Notes: generated by a model not told the origin, from the sequence alone. Positions 32,781-41,950 are shown, counted from the stretch's first letter. The stretch: 64,000 nucleotides of DNA from Sphingomonas_B tabacisoli (GCF_042678385.1 NZ_JBHUDY010000002.1:496001-560000); one strand, 5' to 3'. Numbers and translations are program-made.

Positions 32781-33878
32781 GTGACGCTGCGCGTCGGAAT
32801 CGTCAGCGCCGCCTGGGGCGGGTTCGCTCATCTCCCCGCCTGGCGTGCCGTACCCGGCGTCGAAGTCACCGCGATCTGCACCTCGCGCGAGGAAACCGCA
32901 CTGGCGGCCGCTGCACGGTTACGGATCGGCCGGCCGTTCTGGGATGCGGCCGCGATGTGCGCCGATCCCGACATCGACATCGTCGACTGCGGCACCCGTC
33001 CGGTCGTCCGTCTGCCGATGGTGCTCGCCGCGCTGGCCAGCCGCAAGCACGTCTATAATGCCTGCCCGCATGCGCCCGACTGGCCCGGCGCCAAGGCAAT
33101 AGACACGGCCTGGCGCGCGAGCGGCTGCGTCGGTGTGGTCGATGCCTTTTCCCGCTGGCTGCCGGCGCATCGCAAGCTCGCTGAGCTGATCCAATCCGGC
33201 TTCATCGGCAGGCCGCTGGGCGGGAGCTGCCGCTTTGCGCTGTCTCTGTTCAACCGGCCGGACAAGCGCTTCCCTTACAACTGGTTCGGACAAGCCGGGC
33301 AGGGCGTGTCGGCGCTCCGCAACAATGGCAGTCACTTGCTCTTCTTGCTTTTGGAACTGCTCGGACCCGTCGACGAAGTTTGCGCCGACGATCATCGGCA
33401 CCTGTCTGAATGGCGATTCTCCGATGGCGAGCGGCAGGCCGTCGAGACCAACGACGATGCCAATGCGCTCCTGCGCTTCGCATCCGGGGTCAGCCTCACA
33501 CTGCACGCGAGCTGGGCGATGCCGGCCGCGGAAGGCTGGCGGATCGATCTTTTCGGGGACGAGGGCCGTGTCGCGGTCTCGGCGCCCACCTTCCCTACTG
33601 CGCGCGACTGTATGATTCAGGGCGCACGCACGGGCGAGACGCTCGCCCCGATCGATCTGGACGCCAAGCCGCCGAAGGACGTGGCACTCGGCTGGGATGC
33701 CGAGCCGCCGCCAAGCGTGCCGATGGCCTTGTCCATGCACGCAATGGTCGGGGCGATTGCCGGCGGGGCAGCTGCAAAGCCGGATTTCGGCGCCGCGCTC
33801 GAGGTGGAGCGGGTTCAGGAAGCACTCCGACGCTCCAGTCTCGAGCGGCGCTGGGTTTCGATAGCGGAGATCGATTGA
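32781..33878 (+). CDS. Gfo/Idh/MocA family oxidoreductase
   Basis: A 365-residue NAD(P)-dependent oxidoreductase with a GTG start. The N-terminal Rossmann domain gives VGIVSAAWGGFAHLPAWRAV and the second domain a NRPDKRFPYNWFGQAGQGVS region. The family usually oxidises sugars, cyclitols or other hydroxylated rings; the usual EKP motif at the domain junction is not evident, reading instead YNACPHAPDWPGA. With glycosidases encoded nearby, a sugar-linked role is possible but unproven. The following ligase gene starts in its stop (TGATG at 33876-33880). Confidence 0.86.
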   Translation: MTLRVGIVSAAWGGFAHLPAWRAVPGVEVTAICTSREETALAAAARLRIGRPFWDAAAMCADPDIDIVDCGTRPVVRLPMVLAALASRKHVYNACPHAPDWPGAKAIDTAWRASGCVGVVDAFSRWLPAHRKLAELIQSGFIGRPLGGSCRFALSLFNRPDKRFPYNWFGQAGQGVSALRNNGSHLLFLLLELLGPVDEVCADDHRHLSEWRFSDGERQAVETNDDANALLRFASGVSLTLHASWAMPAAEGWRIDLFGDEGRVAVSAPTFPTARDCMIQGARTGETLAPIDLDAKPPKDVALGWDAEPPPSVPMALSMHAMVGAIAGGAAAKPDFGAALEVERVQEALRRSSLERRWVSIAEID

Positions 33879-35437
33879 TGCCGGGCTTTCATCCAAGCGC
33901 GCATGCCCTGAACCGTCCGGACCATCCGGCCTTCGTGCTCGCCGATGCGGGCGAAGAGCTGACGTACCGACAGCTCGACCAAGGCTCGAACCGGATCGCG
34001 CACCTCTTCCGTTCACGGGGACTAAGGCCGGGCGACCGCGTGGCGGTGATGGTGTCCAACTCGATCGAGTTTCCGCAACTTTATTGGGGCGCCACCCGGG
34101 CGGGCCTGATCGTGACGCTGCTGTCGACTCATCTGAAAGCGCCGGAGGCCAGCTATATCATCCGCGACAGCGGTGCGGTGGCACTGGTCGTATCCACGGC
34201 ACTCGGCGAGACGCCCGAAGCCCTGTTGAAGGAACGCGGCGAAGCGATCCCGGCCGTCCGCGACATCTTCTGTGTCGGGGAGGCACTGGCCGGCGCTGAG
34301 CCGCTCACCGAAGCGGCGATTGGTTTTCCCGCAGAGCCGATCGCGGACCAGATCAGCGGGTTTCACATGATCTATTCGAGCGGAACGACCGGCCGGCCCA
34401 AGGGCGTCGTGATGCCGTACACGCCCGGCCCGATCGACGAATTCCAGATGGGGGAGGGGCTGCCGGCCATGTACCAGCAATTCGATCCGCTGGTGACGCT
34501 CAACGCCGGGCCGCTTTATCATGGCGCGCCCCTATCCGGCATGGTGATGACGCAGCGGCTGGGCGGCACGTTCGTCACGCAGCGCAAGTTCGACGCGGAA
34601 GGCATATTGCGCGCGATCGAGCGGTGGCGCGTGAACAATGCCCAGTTCGTGCCGACCATGTTCGTCCGGCTGCTGGCCCTGCCGGAGGAGGTGCGCCGGC
34701 GCTATGACGTATCGTCGTTGCGCTTTGCGGTTCACGCGGCCGCGCCTTGCCCGATTGAGGTCAAGCGCCAGATGATCGACTGGTGGGGGCCGATCCTATT
34801 CGAATATTATGGCAGCACCGAAGGCGTGGGTGCGACGGCGATCTCCAGCCAGGAGTGGCTGCAAAAGCCGGGCTCGGTAGGCAAAACCTCGATGGGCGCG
34901 ATCCATATTTGCGACGAAGATGGCCGCGAGCTGCCGGTCGGCGAGTCCGGCCTGATCTATTTCGAAGCGCTGCCCGGCCGGACGGTCGCGTATCTGAACG
35001 ACCCGGAGAAGACCCGCAGCGCGACGCATCCGGATCATCCCGACTGGTTCTGCATCGGCGACATCGGACGGCTGGACGAGGATGGATATCTGTTCCTGAC
35101 CGACCGCAAGGACTTCATGATCATTTCGGGGGGCGTGAACATCTATCCGCAGGCCATCGAAGACTGCCTGATCGTCCATGACTCCGTGCTTGATGTCGCC
35201 GTGATCGGTGTTCCGCACCCGGAGTTCGGCGAAGAGGTTCGCGCCGTGGTGCAGCCCGCCACTGGCGTAGCAGCCGGTTCCGAGCTGGAAGCGGAGCTGC
35301 GCCAATGGTGCCGCACCCGCATTTCGGCGGTGACCCAGCCGCGAAGCTATGTCTTCGTCGAAGAACTGCCGCGCCTGCCTTCCGGCAAGCTCGCCAAGCA
35401 TGAGCTGCGCAAGCAATTCGGGGCCATCAGCGAATAG
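33878..35437 (+). CDS. AMP-dependent acyl-CoA synthetase / ligase
   Basis: A 519-residue ligase of the ANL superfamily. MIYSSGTTGRPKGVVMP is the adenylation loop, YYGSTEGVGATAIS the A5-like motif, then IISGGVNIYPQAIED and the catalytic-lysine context PSGKLAKHELRK. ATG 33878 is chosen because the frame upstream overlaps the Gfo/Idh gene and reads as its shadow. Last gene of the plus-strand run starting with the MFS exporter. It activates an unknown acid to its CoA thioester. Confidence 0.92.
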   Translation: MPGFHPSAHALNRPDHPAFVLADAGEELTYRQLDQGSNRIAHLFRSRGLRPGDRVAVMVSNSIEFPQLYWGATRAGLIVTLLSTHLKAPEASYIIRDSGAVALVVSTALGETPEALLKERGEAIPAVRDIFCVGEALAGAEPLTEAAIGFPAEPIADQISGFHMIYSSGTTGRPKGVVMPYTPGPIDEFQMGEGLPAMYQQFDPLVTLNAGPLYHGAPLSGMVMTQRLGGTFVTQRKFDAEGILRAIERWRVNNAQFVPTMFVRLLALPEEVRRRYDVSSLRFAVHAAAPCPIEVKRQMIDWWGPILFEYYGSTEGVGATAISSQEWLQKPGSVGKTSMGAIHICDEDGRELPVGESGLIYFEALPGRTVAYLNDPEKTRSATHPDHPDWFCIGDIGRLDEDGYLFLTDRKDFMIISGGVNIYPQAIEDCLIVHDSVLDVAVIGVPHPEFGEEVRAVVQPATGVAAGSELEAELRQWCRTRISAVTQPRSYVFVEELPRLPSGKLAKHELRKQFGAISE

Positions 35438-35443
35438 GCTGCT

Positions 35444-36670
35444 TCAGGCAAATTCCTCGATCCGCCACTCATCGCGCCATTCGATGACCGGTCGCCCATT
35501 GTGGAAGACGATGGGCAGCCAGACATAGCGCGAGATCGACGTGTTCACTTTCGACAACGCGGCCGCCAGTCCAATCACGGCGCGCTCGTCCTGTGTCATC
35601 GTCTGGCGCGGCTTGGCGGTCGCCTTGACGATCGCGCTTCGCACGAGTTGCGATAGCTCGCCTGTCGCAAAGCGCGGGTCGGTCTCGATATTGGGCAGCC
35701 AGCGATCGGCGAGGGCAATGTAAAGGTCCTTCTTGCGCGGATGCTTGAAGATCTGGCTGATCTGCGAATTGAACGAGGTGCGCGTGGCGTCGCTCGGATG
35801 CAGGTCGCCAAGGTCCGTGAACGGCCCATGGAACGTGTCGGCGACGGCAACCTGCGACGGGTTGGGGAAATAGCCGGTCATCTGGGAGGACGTCAGATAA
35901 AGCCGGCCATGGCGCCGGAAGCAGGCAATGCCTTCGCGCGCGTTGGGCGGCGTGCCGCCTGGAAAGTGCCCGGTCAGGCGATCGGTCACGCCAGTCCAGT
36001 CGTCGGTGAGCTCGATCGCTACGACTTCCTTATGCTCGTGTTCGAAATACATATAGGCCTTGCCGGTCGCTGCATCGGCAACGAGGTCGAAATCTCCGGC
36101 GGCTAGGCCGGCTGGACGGAGTTCGCGCCGGACCATCGTCCAAGGACCGGTGATCCGGTCGGCTACCAGCACCGTCCTGTATTGCGGAGTCGCCAAGCCG
36201 CCCCGGATCTTGATCCAGCAGACGAACTTCCCCGTGCGCGGGTTGAACAGGATGTGCGGCCGCTCCGGAAACACTTTCCGGCTGAGCGGAGAGGTGGGAT
36301 CGGCGGTGTCCGGAGGGATCAATGCGCCGAGATCGTCCCAATTATAAAGATCCTTTGACCGGTAGAAGCGGATGCCCCAGCTTTCGGTGTCCGTTGCGCC
36401 GGTGGTGAATTCCTTGTTTTCCCCATACCAGTAGAACCAGTCGTCTACGTCGATGATTCCGGGCGCGTGCGCCTGGATCGGCTTGCCGGACGTGTCCAGC
36501 CAAAGCTGCCCCGGTTGGATCGAACGTTGGTTCCCGATCGGCGATTCACTTTTTCGTTTGGAGCGGGGCATCGCCGTGCCGACGCAGCCAGTGAGTGCCG
36601 CGACGCCAAGCCACCCGGCCTGTGAAACCAAGTCTCGACGCGATAGGCCGTCCCCATGTCGTTCTTGCAT
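35444..36670 (-). CDS. Tat-exported lipoprotein, GH43-like beta-propeller
   Basis: A 408-residue protein. The N-terminus carries a twin-arginine motif (LSRRDLVSQ) followed by a hydrophobic stretch ending in the lipobox LTGC, so it is probably exported folded and lipid-anchored. The mature part begins with a segment (IQAHAPGIIDVDDWFYWYGE) typical of GH43-type five-bladed propellers such as the galactan 1,3-beta-galactosidase group, and repeats short W/F-G motifs (SWGIRFYRSKDLYNWDDLG, MVRRELRP). Hydrolase activity is inferred; a carbohydrate-binding or other enzymatic role is possible. It converges on the ligase with 6 bp between stops. Confidence 0.72.
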   Translation of the reverse strand: MQERHGDGLSRRDLVSQAGWLGVAALTGCVGTAMPRSKRKSESPIGNQRSIQPGQLWLDTSGKPIQAHAPGIIDVDDWFYWYGENKEFTTGATDTESWGIRFYRSKDLYNWDDLGALIPPDTADPTSPLSRKVFPERPHILFNPRTGKFVCWIKIRGGLATPQYRTVLVADRITGPWTMVRRELRPAGLAAGDFDLVADAATGKAYMYFEHEHKEVVAIELTDDWTGVTDRLTGHFPGGTPPNAREGIACFRRHGRLYLTSSQMTGYFPNPSQVAVADTFHGPFTDLGDLHPSDATRTSFNSQISQIFKHPRKKDLYIALADRWLPNIETDPRFATGELSQLVRSAIVKATAKPRQTMTQDERAVIGLAAALSKVNTSISRYVWLPIVFHNGRPVIEWRDEWRIEEFA

Positions 36671-36716
36671 ATCGACTGCCCCGCGACATCTCTCATTTCA
36701 TAAGCTGGCGCTGCGG

Positions 36717-37517
36717 TCAGCGCCCGCTGAACTTGGGCGGGCGCTTGTCGCGCGCGGCCGCAATGCCCTCGCGATGGTCGGCGCTGCGAACGGTCAGGCT
36801 TTCATAGGCAATGCCCGCGTCCATGACCGCGCCGGCCACGCGCTTCAGCTCGAGGTTGGTCAGCAGCTTGGTGTAGCGGATGGCAAGCTGCGCGCCGGCG
36901 AGGAGGCGGTTGCAGAACGCGTCCACGGCCTCGTCGAGCTGATCGGCCGCGACGCAATGGTTGATCAGGCCGATCTCGGCCGCCTTGGTTGCGGTGAGAA
37001 GGTCGCCGGTCAGCAGATATTCCTTGGCACGGGCGAGGCCGATCCGCTGCGCCCAGATTACCGCTCCGCCGTCGCCGGCGACAAGACCGATGCCGACATG
37101 GGGATCGCCGATCTTCGCGCCCTCGGCGGCGAAGATGACGTCGCACAGCAGTGCGATCGTCGCGCCGAGGCCAATCGCGTAGCCGTTCATCCGGCAGACC
37201 ACGGGCTTGTCGATGTCGAGCAGAGAGAAGACGATCCGCTTGGCCTGCTGCGCTTCATGGTCGAACAGGTGCGGCTCGGCGGCGTTGCGCTCCATGTGCG
37301 CGAAGTCGCCGCCGGCCGAGAAGGCGCGCCCGGCGCCGGTCAGCACGATGACATCCGACGCCTTGTCGGCCGCGGCGAATTGCAGGGCCTGCGGCAGTTC
37401 GTCGTGCAGCCGCTGATCGACCGCGTTCATCGTTTCCGGCCGGTTGAACGTGAGGGTCAGCAGCCGCCCGCGGCGGGTCAGCGCGATCGTGTCGTAGGCG
37501 GGCAGGGTGTCGCTCAT
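36717..37517 (-). CDS. Enoyl-CoA hydratase/isomerase (crotonase) family protein
   Basis: A 266-residue crotonase. It has the core motif TLTFNRPETMNAVD, the oxyanion segment RAFSAGGDF and a helix GYAIGLGATIALLCD. The first glutamate position of rat-type hydratase reads DPHVGIGLVAGDGG, with His in place of Glu, while the second Glu is kept in AKEYLLTG. This DPHV/AGDGG variant is common among actinobacterial-type crotonases, whose activities vary. It stands 46 bp from the GH43-like gene on the same strand and is divergent from the KstD-like flavoprotein. Confidence 0.88.
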   Translation of the reverse strand: MSDTLPAYDTIALTRRGRLLTLTFNRPETMNAVDQRLHDELPQALQFAAADKASDVIVLTGAGRAFSAGGDFAHMERNAAEPHLFDHEAQQAKRIVFSLLDIDKPVVCRMNGYAIGLGATIALLCDVIFAAEGAKIGDPHVGIGLVAGDGGAVIWAQRIGLARAKEYLLTGDLLTATKAAEIGLINHCVAADQLDEAVDAFCNRLLAGAQLAIRYTKLLTNLELKRVAGAVMDAGIAYESLTVRSADHREGIAAARDKRPPKFSGR

Positions 37518-37626
37518 GGCTCAGCGCCATATCACGCCGTGGCGATATGCAAACGACGCCCAAGCGATGGTTGTTGTCGTCCCGCCGCCGTGCCGCTCTA
37601 ACCGCCGCATGGCTGAGGGTGAGGCA

Positions 37627-39297
37627 ATGGACGGGTTCGACGAGACGTTCGACTGGGTGGTGGTCGGCAGCGGTGCGGGTTCCGCCGTCTCGGCGCTGGT
37701 CATGCGGCAGGCCGGCAAGTCCGTGCTGATCCTGGAAAAGACACCACTCGTCGGCGGCACCACCGCCAAGTCGGGCGGGGTCATGTGGATCCCGAACAAC
37801 CGGTTCATGCGCGAGGCGGGGGAAACCGACAGCACCGAAGCGGCCATCCGCTACCTCGATGCCGTGTGCGAGGACCTGCCGGGCTCGAGCCATGAGAAGC
37901 GGCTCGCATACGTTGTCGAAGCGCCGAAGATGATCGACTTCCTTGTCGAACAGGGCGTGGAGCTGGAGCGCGGCTCGGCCTTCTGGCCCGATTATTATGA
38001 CGAAGTGCCGGGCGGGGTGAAGACCAGCCGCACCGTCGTCGCCAAGCCGTTCGACAAGAAGCAGCTCGGCCCGTGGGAGAAGAAGCTGCGGGCCGGCTTC
38101 CTGGACATGAACGTGAGGCTCGACGACGCGCTGCAACTGCCGTTCGCCGCCAAGAGCTGGAAAATCAAGCTACTGTTCGCCAAGGTCGCGTTCAAGATCG
38201 TCGCCGGCAAGCTGCTGGGCAGGCACTACACGACGGCCGGCGCTGCGTTGCAGGGCCGGATGCTGAAGGCCGCGCTCGATGCCGGCGTCACCATTCGCAC
38301 AGAGTGCCCCGTCGAGCAGTTAATCGTCGAGGACGGTACGGTGGTCGGGGTGGCCGTGCGACACGAGGGTATGCCGAAGCGGATCGGCGCGCACCTGGGC
38401 GTGCTCGTCAACGCGGGCGGCTTTGCCAAGAACCAGGCACTGCGCGACCGGCACCAGCCCGGCACGCAGGCGAAGTGGTCGCAAGTCGCCGAGGGCGACA
38501 CCGGCGACATGCATGTCGAGATGGAGCGGATCGGCGGCACGCTCGGCCAGATGGACCAGATGGTCGGCTATCAGACGACGCTGACACCGGGCTGGGAGAC
38601 GGAATATGTCACGCCGCCAGCCCAGACCATCACCTGTAAGCCTAGCGCCATTCTCGTCGACCAATCGGGCGTCCGCTATATGAACGAAGGCGGCTCGTAC
38701 GAGCTTTATTGCCAGACGATGCTGGAGCGGAATCGCGCCGTGCCTGCGGTTCCGAGCTGGGCGATCTTCGATTCCCGCTACGCGTCCGACTATACCGTGG
38801 CCAACCTGAAAGTGTCCCGCAAAGCCAAGGAATGGGAGAAGGCCGGCTATTTAAAGCAGGCCGACACGATTGAAGGTCTGGCCGAGGCCATCAGCGTTCC
38901 GCCGGCCGTTTTGAAGGCGACTGTCGAGCGCTGGAATGGCTTCGTTGCCAAGGGCCAGGATGAGGATTTCCAGCGCGGTGCGCGCGCCTATGACCAATGG
39001 CTCGGCGATCCGTTCAACACGCCCAATGCCGCGCTGGGGCCGATCGACCGCGCGCCGTTCTACGCCATCCCGGTCGTGCCTGGGGACGTGTCGACCTATG
39101 GTGGCGTCGTGACGGACGCACTGGGGCGAGTCGTCCGCGCCGACGGCACGCCTTTGCCGGGCCTCTACGCGACCGGCGTCTCGACCGCTTCCGTCATGGG
39201 AGGCGTCTATCCCGGTGCCGGCTCGAGCATCGGCCCGGCAATGACTTTCGGCTATGTAGCAGCCAAGCACGCGGCCGGACTGGGCAACCAGCTTTAG
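37627..39297 (+). CDS. FAD-dependent dehydrogenase, 3-ketosteroid-delta1-dehydrogenase-like
   Basis: A 556-residue flavoprotein. The FAD motif GSGAGSA is at residues 14-20, followed by EKTPLVGGTTAKSGG, and the C-terminal GGVYPGAGSSIGPAMTFGYVA matches the Tyr/Gly catalytic region of KstD (YPGxGxxIG). A middle Tyr region, RYMNEGGSYELYCQTM, also fits. Start ATG 37627 has GAGGG 7 nt upstream; ATG 37609 is a longer alternative. The family introduces a double bond next to a ketone in ring A of steroids, or in other cyclic ketones. It is one of the stronger hints at a polycyclic substrate. Monocistronic. Confidence 0.88.
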   Translation: MDGFDETFDWVVVGSGAGSAVSALVMRQAGKSVLILEKTPLVGGTTAKSGGVMWIPNNRFMREAGETDSTEAAIRYLDAVCEDLPGSSHEKRLAYVVEAPKMIDFLVEQGVELERGSAFWPDYYDEVPGGVKTSRTVVAKPFDKKQLGPWEKKLRAGFLDMNVRLDDALQLPFAAKSWKIKLLFAKVAFKIVAGKLLGRHYTTAGAALQGRMLKAALDAGVTIRTECPVEQLIVEDGTVVGVAVRHEGMPKRIGAHLGVLVNAGGFAKNQALRDRHQPGTQAKWSQVAEGDTGDMHVEMERIGGTLGQMDQMVGYQTTLTPGWETEYVTPPAQTITCKPSAILVDQSGVRYMNEGGSYELYCQTMLERNRAVPAVPSWAIFDSRYASDYTVANLKVSRKAKEWEKAGYLKQADTIEGLAEAISVPPAVLKATVERWNGFVAKGQDEDFQRGARAYDQWLGDPFNTPNAALGPIDRAPFYAIPVVPGDVSTYGGVVTDALGRVVRADGTPLPGLYATGVSTASVMGGVYPGAGSSIGPAMTFGYVAAKHAAGLGNQL

Positions 39298-39307
39298 GCC
39301 AGCCCGA

Positions 39308-39589
39308 TCACTCGGCTGCGCGCGGCTCGAACCGGGCGGGCTTGCTGAGCAAATGCGGTAGATCCGGCGATGAGATGGACGATTGCCGCCCGTTCGCATG
39401 GATCAACGCCACCCGGCCGACACCCGGCGAGGCGACCACTGCGATCACGCTATCAACCCAGCGGTGCAATTCCTCGTGAAGCCGCTGCAGCTCGTCGCCG
39501 GCAAAGGTGGCGTCGCCGGCGCTCTCCAGCTCCTCCGCCAGGCCGAGCACGCGTTGCGTCGCTTCCTCGACAGCTTTCGCCTTGTCCAT
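39308..39589 (-). CDS. Small hypothetical protein, helical N-terminus
   Basis: A 93-residue protein not assigned to a family. The first half is a charged amphipathic helix (KAKAVEEATQRVLGLAEELE then RLHEELHRWVDSVIAVVAS) that could form a coiled coil; the second half is short and mixed. ATG 39587-39589 has GGAG 7 nt upstream. It converges on the KstD-like gene, with 10 bp between stops, and is divergent from the E1 alpha gene. Confidence 0.6.
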   Translation of the reverse strand: MDKAKAVEEATQRVLGLAEELESAGDATFAGDELQRLHEELHRWVDSVIAVVASPGVGRVALIHANGRQSSISSPDLPHLLSKPARFEPRAAE

Positions 39590-39737
39590 GTTGCTTGCTC
39601 CGCTTCGCCTTGAGAGAATGCTTAAGACCGCTGTTCGAAGCGCGCAAATCGGCGAGCCCCGGTATATATCGCCACGGCGTGATTGACCTCTTCCCCGCGT
39701 CGCCCGAAACGGACGGCCGAAGCAAGACGAGGACTCC

Positions 39738-40733
39738 ATGAGCCAAGGCAGCAACGCAGCGAAGCCCGATGGCGCGGCGCTGGTCGACATCTACCGCCGC
39801 GCATTGCGCATCGAGCGCAATGACGACGCCATCCGCACGGTGATCCGCCGGGGCCGGCTGCAGATGCCCTATTATTCCGCGCGCGGGCAGGAGATCATCC
39901 CGGCCACGATCGGGCATCTGCTCAACGCCGACGACACCATCTGCACCATCTATCGCGGCATCCAGGACATGGTGGCCAAGGGCATGCCGCTGCGCCCGCT
40001 CTGGGCCGAGATTGCGGGCCGCGTCGACGGTACTTGCAAGGGCAAGGGCGGACCGATGCACCTGACCCATCCGGAAACCGGCGTGATGGTGACCACCGGC
40101 ATCGTCGGCTCCTCCATGCCGATCGCCAACGGTCTCGCCTGGGCCGCCAAGCTCGACGGCTCCAAGCGCGTCACGGTCGCCTTTTTCGGCGACGGCGCGT
40201 CGAACATCGGGGCGTTCCATGAAAGCCTCAATCTCGCATCGCTGTGGAAGCTGCCCGTGATTTTCGTCTGCGCCAATAACGGGTTTGCCGAGCATACCCG
40301 GTACGAGAACGGCACAGCGGTCGATCAGATCAGCAAGCGCGCATCGGGCTATGGCATGCCGGGCTTTACCGTCGACGGGAATGATGCGGACGACATGTAC
40401 GCGCACTTCGCCGCTGCAGTCGAACGGGCGCGGGCCGGCGAGGGGCCCACGCTGCTTGAATGCAAGACTTTCCGCTTCCTCGGCCACGTGCTTGGCGACG
40501 ACGACAAATATATGACGAAAGAGGAAAAGGCGGCCGCCATGGAAAAGGACCCGCTGCCGGTGCTTCGCGCGCGCGTGCTGAGCGAGGGGCATGCCGGGGA
40601 GGATGATCTCGCCGCCATGCAATCCGAACTGGAAGCCGAGATCGCGGACGCGCAGGAGTTCGGTTTGGCAAGCGCTCCGCCCTCGGTCGATGAGCTGCGC
40701 CGCGACGTTTTCGCTCAGGAGATCGCGGCATGA
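39738..40733 (+). CDS. Thiamine-diphosphate dehydrogenase E1 component, alpha subunit
   Basis: A 331-residue E1-alpha protein of the pyruvate/acetoin/2-oxoacid dehydrogenase group. The thiamine-diphosphate motif is GDGASNIGAFHESLNLA followed by NN (KLPVIFVCANN), and HLTHPETGVMVTTGIVGSS supplies the phosphate-binding region. The beta-subunit gene starts in its stop (ATGA at 40730-40733). Together they would decarboxylate a 2-oxoacid or diketone and transfer the acyl group to a lipoyl carrier. No E2 or E3 gene is adjacent, which is unusual. Confidence 0.93.
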   Translation: MSQGSNAAKPDGAALVDIYRRALRIERNDDAIRTVIRRGRLQMPYYSARGQEIIPATIGHLLNADDTICTIYRGIQDMVAKGMPLRPLWAEIAGRVDGTCKGKGGPMHLTHPETGVMVTTGIVGSSMPIANGLAWAAKLDGSKRVTVAFFGDGASNIGAFHESLNLASLWKLPVIFVCANNGFAEHTRYENGTAVDQISKRASGYGMPGFTVDGNDADDMYAHFAAAVERARAGEGPTLLECKTFRFLGHVLGDDDKYMTKEEKAAAMEKDPLPVLRARVLSEGHAGEDDLAAMQSELEAEIADAQEFGLASAPPSVDELRRDVFAQEIAA

Positions 40734-41710
40734 GCCAGATCAACGCACTTCAGGCCGTAAACGCCGCGCTCGCCCAGGCCATGGCGGAAGATGACAAGGT
40801 CATTGTGCTCGGCGAGGACGTCGCGGACCGCGAGGGCGGCGGCATTACCGGCGCCACCGCCGGCCTTTCAAGCCGCTTCGGGGATGATCGAGTCAAATCC
40901 ACCCCAATTTCCGAACAGGCGATCATCGGCGCGGCCATCGGGGCGGCCATGGCGGGTTACAAGCCGGTCGCCGAGATCATGCTGATGAACTTCACGACCG
41001 TCGCCATGGACATGATCTTCAATCATGCCGCCAAGCTCCGCTTCATGTCGGGCGGGCAGACCAGCGTGCCGCTGACCATCCGCACGCTGACCGGCGCCGG
41101 CTGGCAGACCGCCGGCCAGCACGCCGACCATCTCGAAGGCTGGTTCGCCCATGCTGCTGGCATCAAGGTCGTCGCGCCTTCCAACCCGGCCGATTACAAG
41201 GGCCTGCTCTTGTCCTGCATCCAGGACCCGGACCCCTGCATCATCATCGAGAGTGCGGGGACGCTGTTCATTCCGGGCGAAGTTGCCGACGATCAAGGCC
41301 CGGTGCCGCTCGGCAAGGCTAAGGTGGTGCAGGAGGGGACGGACCTGACGATTCTGTCCTGGTCCTCGCAGCTCGTTCGCTGCCAGATGGCGCTGCCGGC
41401 GCTGGCCGAGGCCGGGATTTCGGTCGAGCTCGTGGACCTGCGCACCATCTCGCCGTGGGACAAGGAAACGGTGCTTGCCTCGGTCGCCAAGACCGGCCGC
41501 CTGCTTATCGCACACGAGGCGGTGCGTAACTTCGGACCCGGCGGCGAAATTGCGGCGACGGTTTCCGAAGAGCTGTTCGGCAAGCTGAAGGCGCCGGTGC
41601 GACGGCTCGGCGCGCCCTATTGCCCGGTCCCGTTCGCGAAGGTGCTGGAGGACGCTTACATCGTCCAGCCTGACGATGTGGTAGCCGCGGCCAAGGCGCT
41701 GATGGCGTAA
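40730..41710 (+). CDS. Thiamine-diphosphate dehydrogenase E1 component, beta subunit
   Basis: A 326-residue E1-beta subunit. It has the pattern LGEDVADREGGG, then TPISEQAIIGAAIGAAMAGY and a C-terminal transketolase-like domain (DLTILSWSSQL, ELVDLRTISPWDKE, VRRLGAPYCPVPF). It forms the heterotetramer with the alpha subunit. The only lipoyl carrier in the window is the free-standing domain at 32536. The gene is followed by a short noncoding stretch with a GCTTGC-GAT-GCAAGC hairpin (41756-41770) and then a decayed esterase fragment. Confidence 0.93.
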   Translation: MSQINALQAVNAALAQAMAEDDKVIVLGEDVADREGGGITGATAGLSSRFGDDRVKSTPISEQAIIGAAIGAAMAGYKPVAEIMLMNFTTVAMDMIFNHAAKLRFMSGGQTSVPLTIRTLTGAGWQTAGQHADHLEGWFAHAAGIKVVAPSNPADYKGLLLSCIQDPDPCIIIESAGTLFIPGEVADDQGPVPLGKAKVVQEGTDLTILSWSSQLVRCQMALPALAEAGISVELVDLRTISPWDKETVLASVAKTGRLLIAHEAVRNFGPGGEIAATVSEELFGKLKAPVRRLGAPYCPVPFAKVLEDAYIVQPDDVVAAAKALMA

Positions 41711-41755
41711 GCCGAGTGCCGAGACGAAGGCCCTGATCGCGCCGAGCGCCGCGCT

Positions 41756-41770
41756 GCTTGCGATGCAAGC
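41756..41770 (+). terminator. Small hairpin after the E1 beta gene
   Basis: GCTTGC-GAT-GCAAGC forms a 6-bp stem with a 3-nt loop, 45 bp past the E1-beta stop. No T-run follows, so terminator function is only a possibility. Confidence 0.25.
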
Positions 41771-41911
41771 GCCTGCCCCACGCTTGGCGAATGGGAAACC
41801 CCGACGTCTCCTCAGAACGCAGCAATTCCGCTGCTCTTCGGTTTGACCTCGACCAAAGGAGACATCTGGAGTGAAGTTCGCCCAGGCGACCGCGATCGCG
41901 CTGGACGATGT

Positions 41912-41927
41912 CCTTTTTGCAAAAAGG
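41912..41927. repeat. AT-rich perfect 16-bp palindrome in a decayed region
   Basis: CCTTTTTGCAAAAAGG is a perfect palindrome of unusual composition for this GC-rich window. It lies inside a short frame that starts at GTG 41871, has AAAGGAG upstream and stops after 25 codons. It could be a regulator site, a recombination scar or leftover coding sequence. Confidence 0.5.
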
Positions 41928-41950
41928 GGTGGCCGACACTTGGCCTGAGC

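Noticed and set aside
33410..33877. N-terminal extension of the acyl-CoA ligase
   Set aside because: It lies in another frame of the Gfo/Idh/MocA gene; the conserved start of the ligase is at 33878 with a TGATG overlap.
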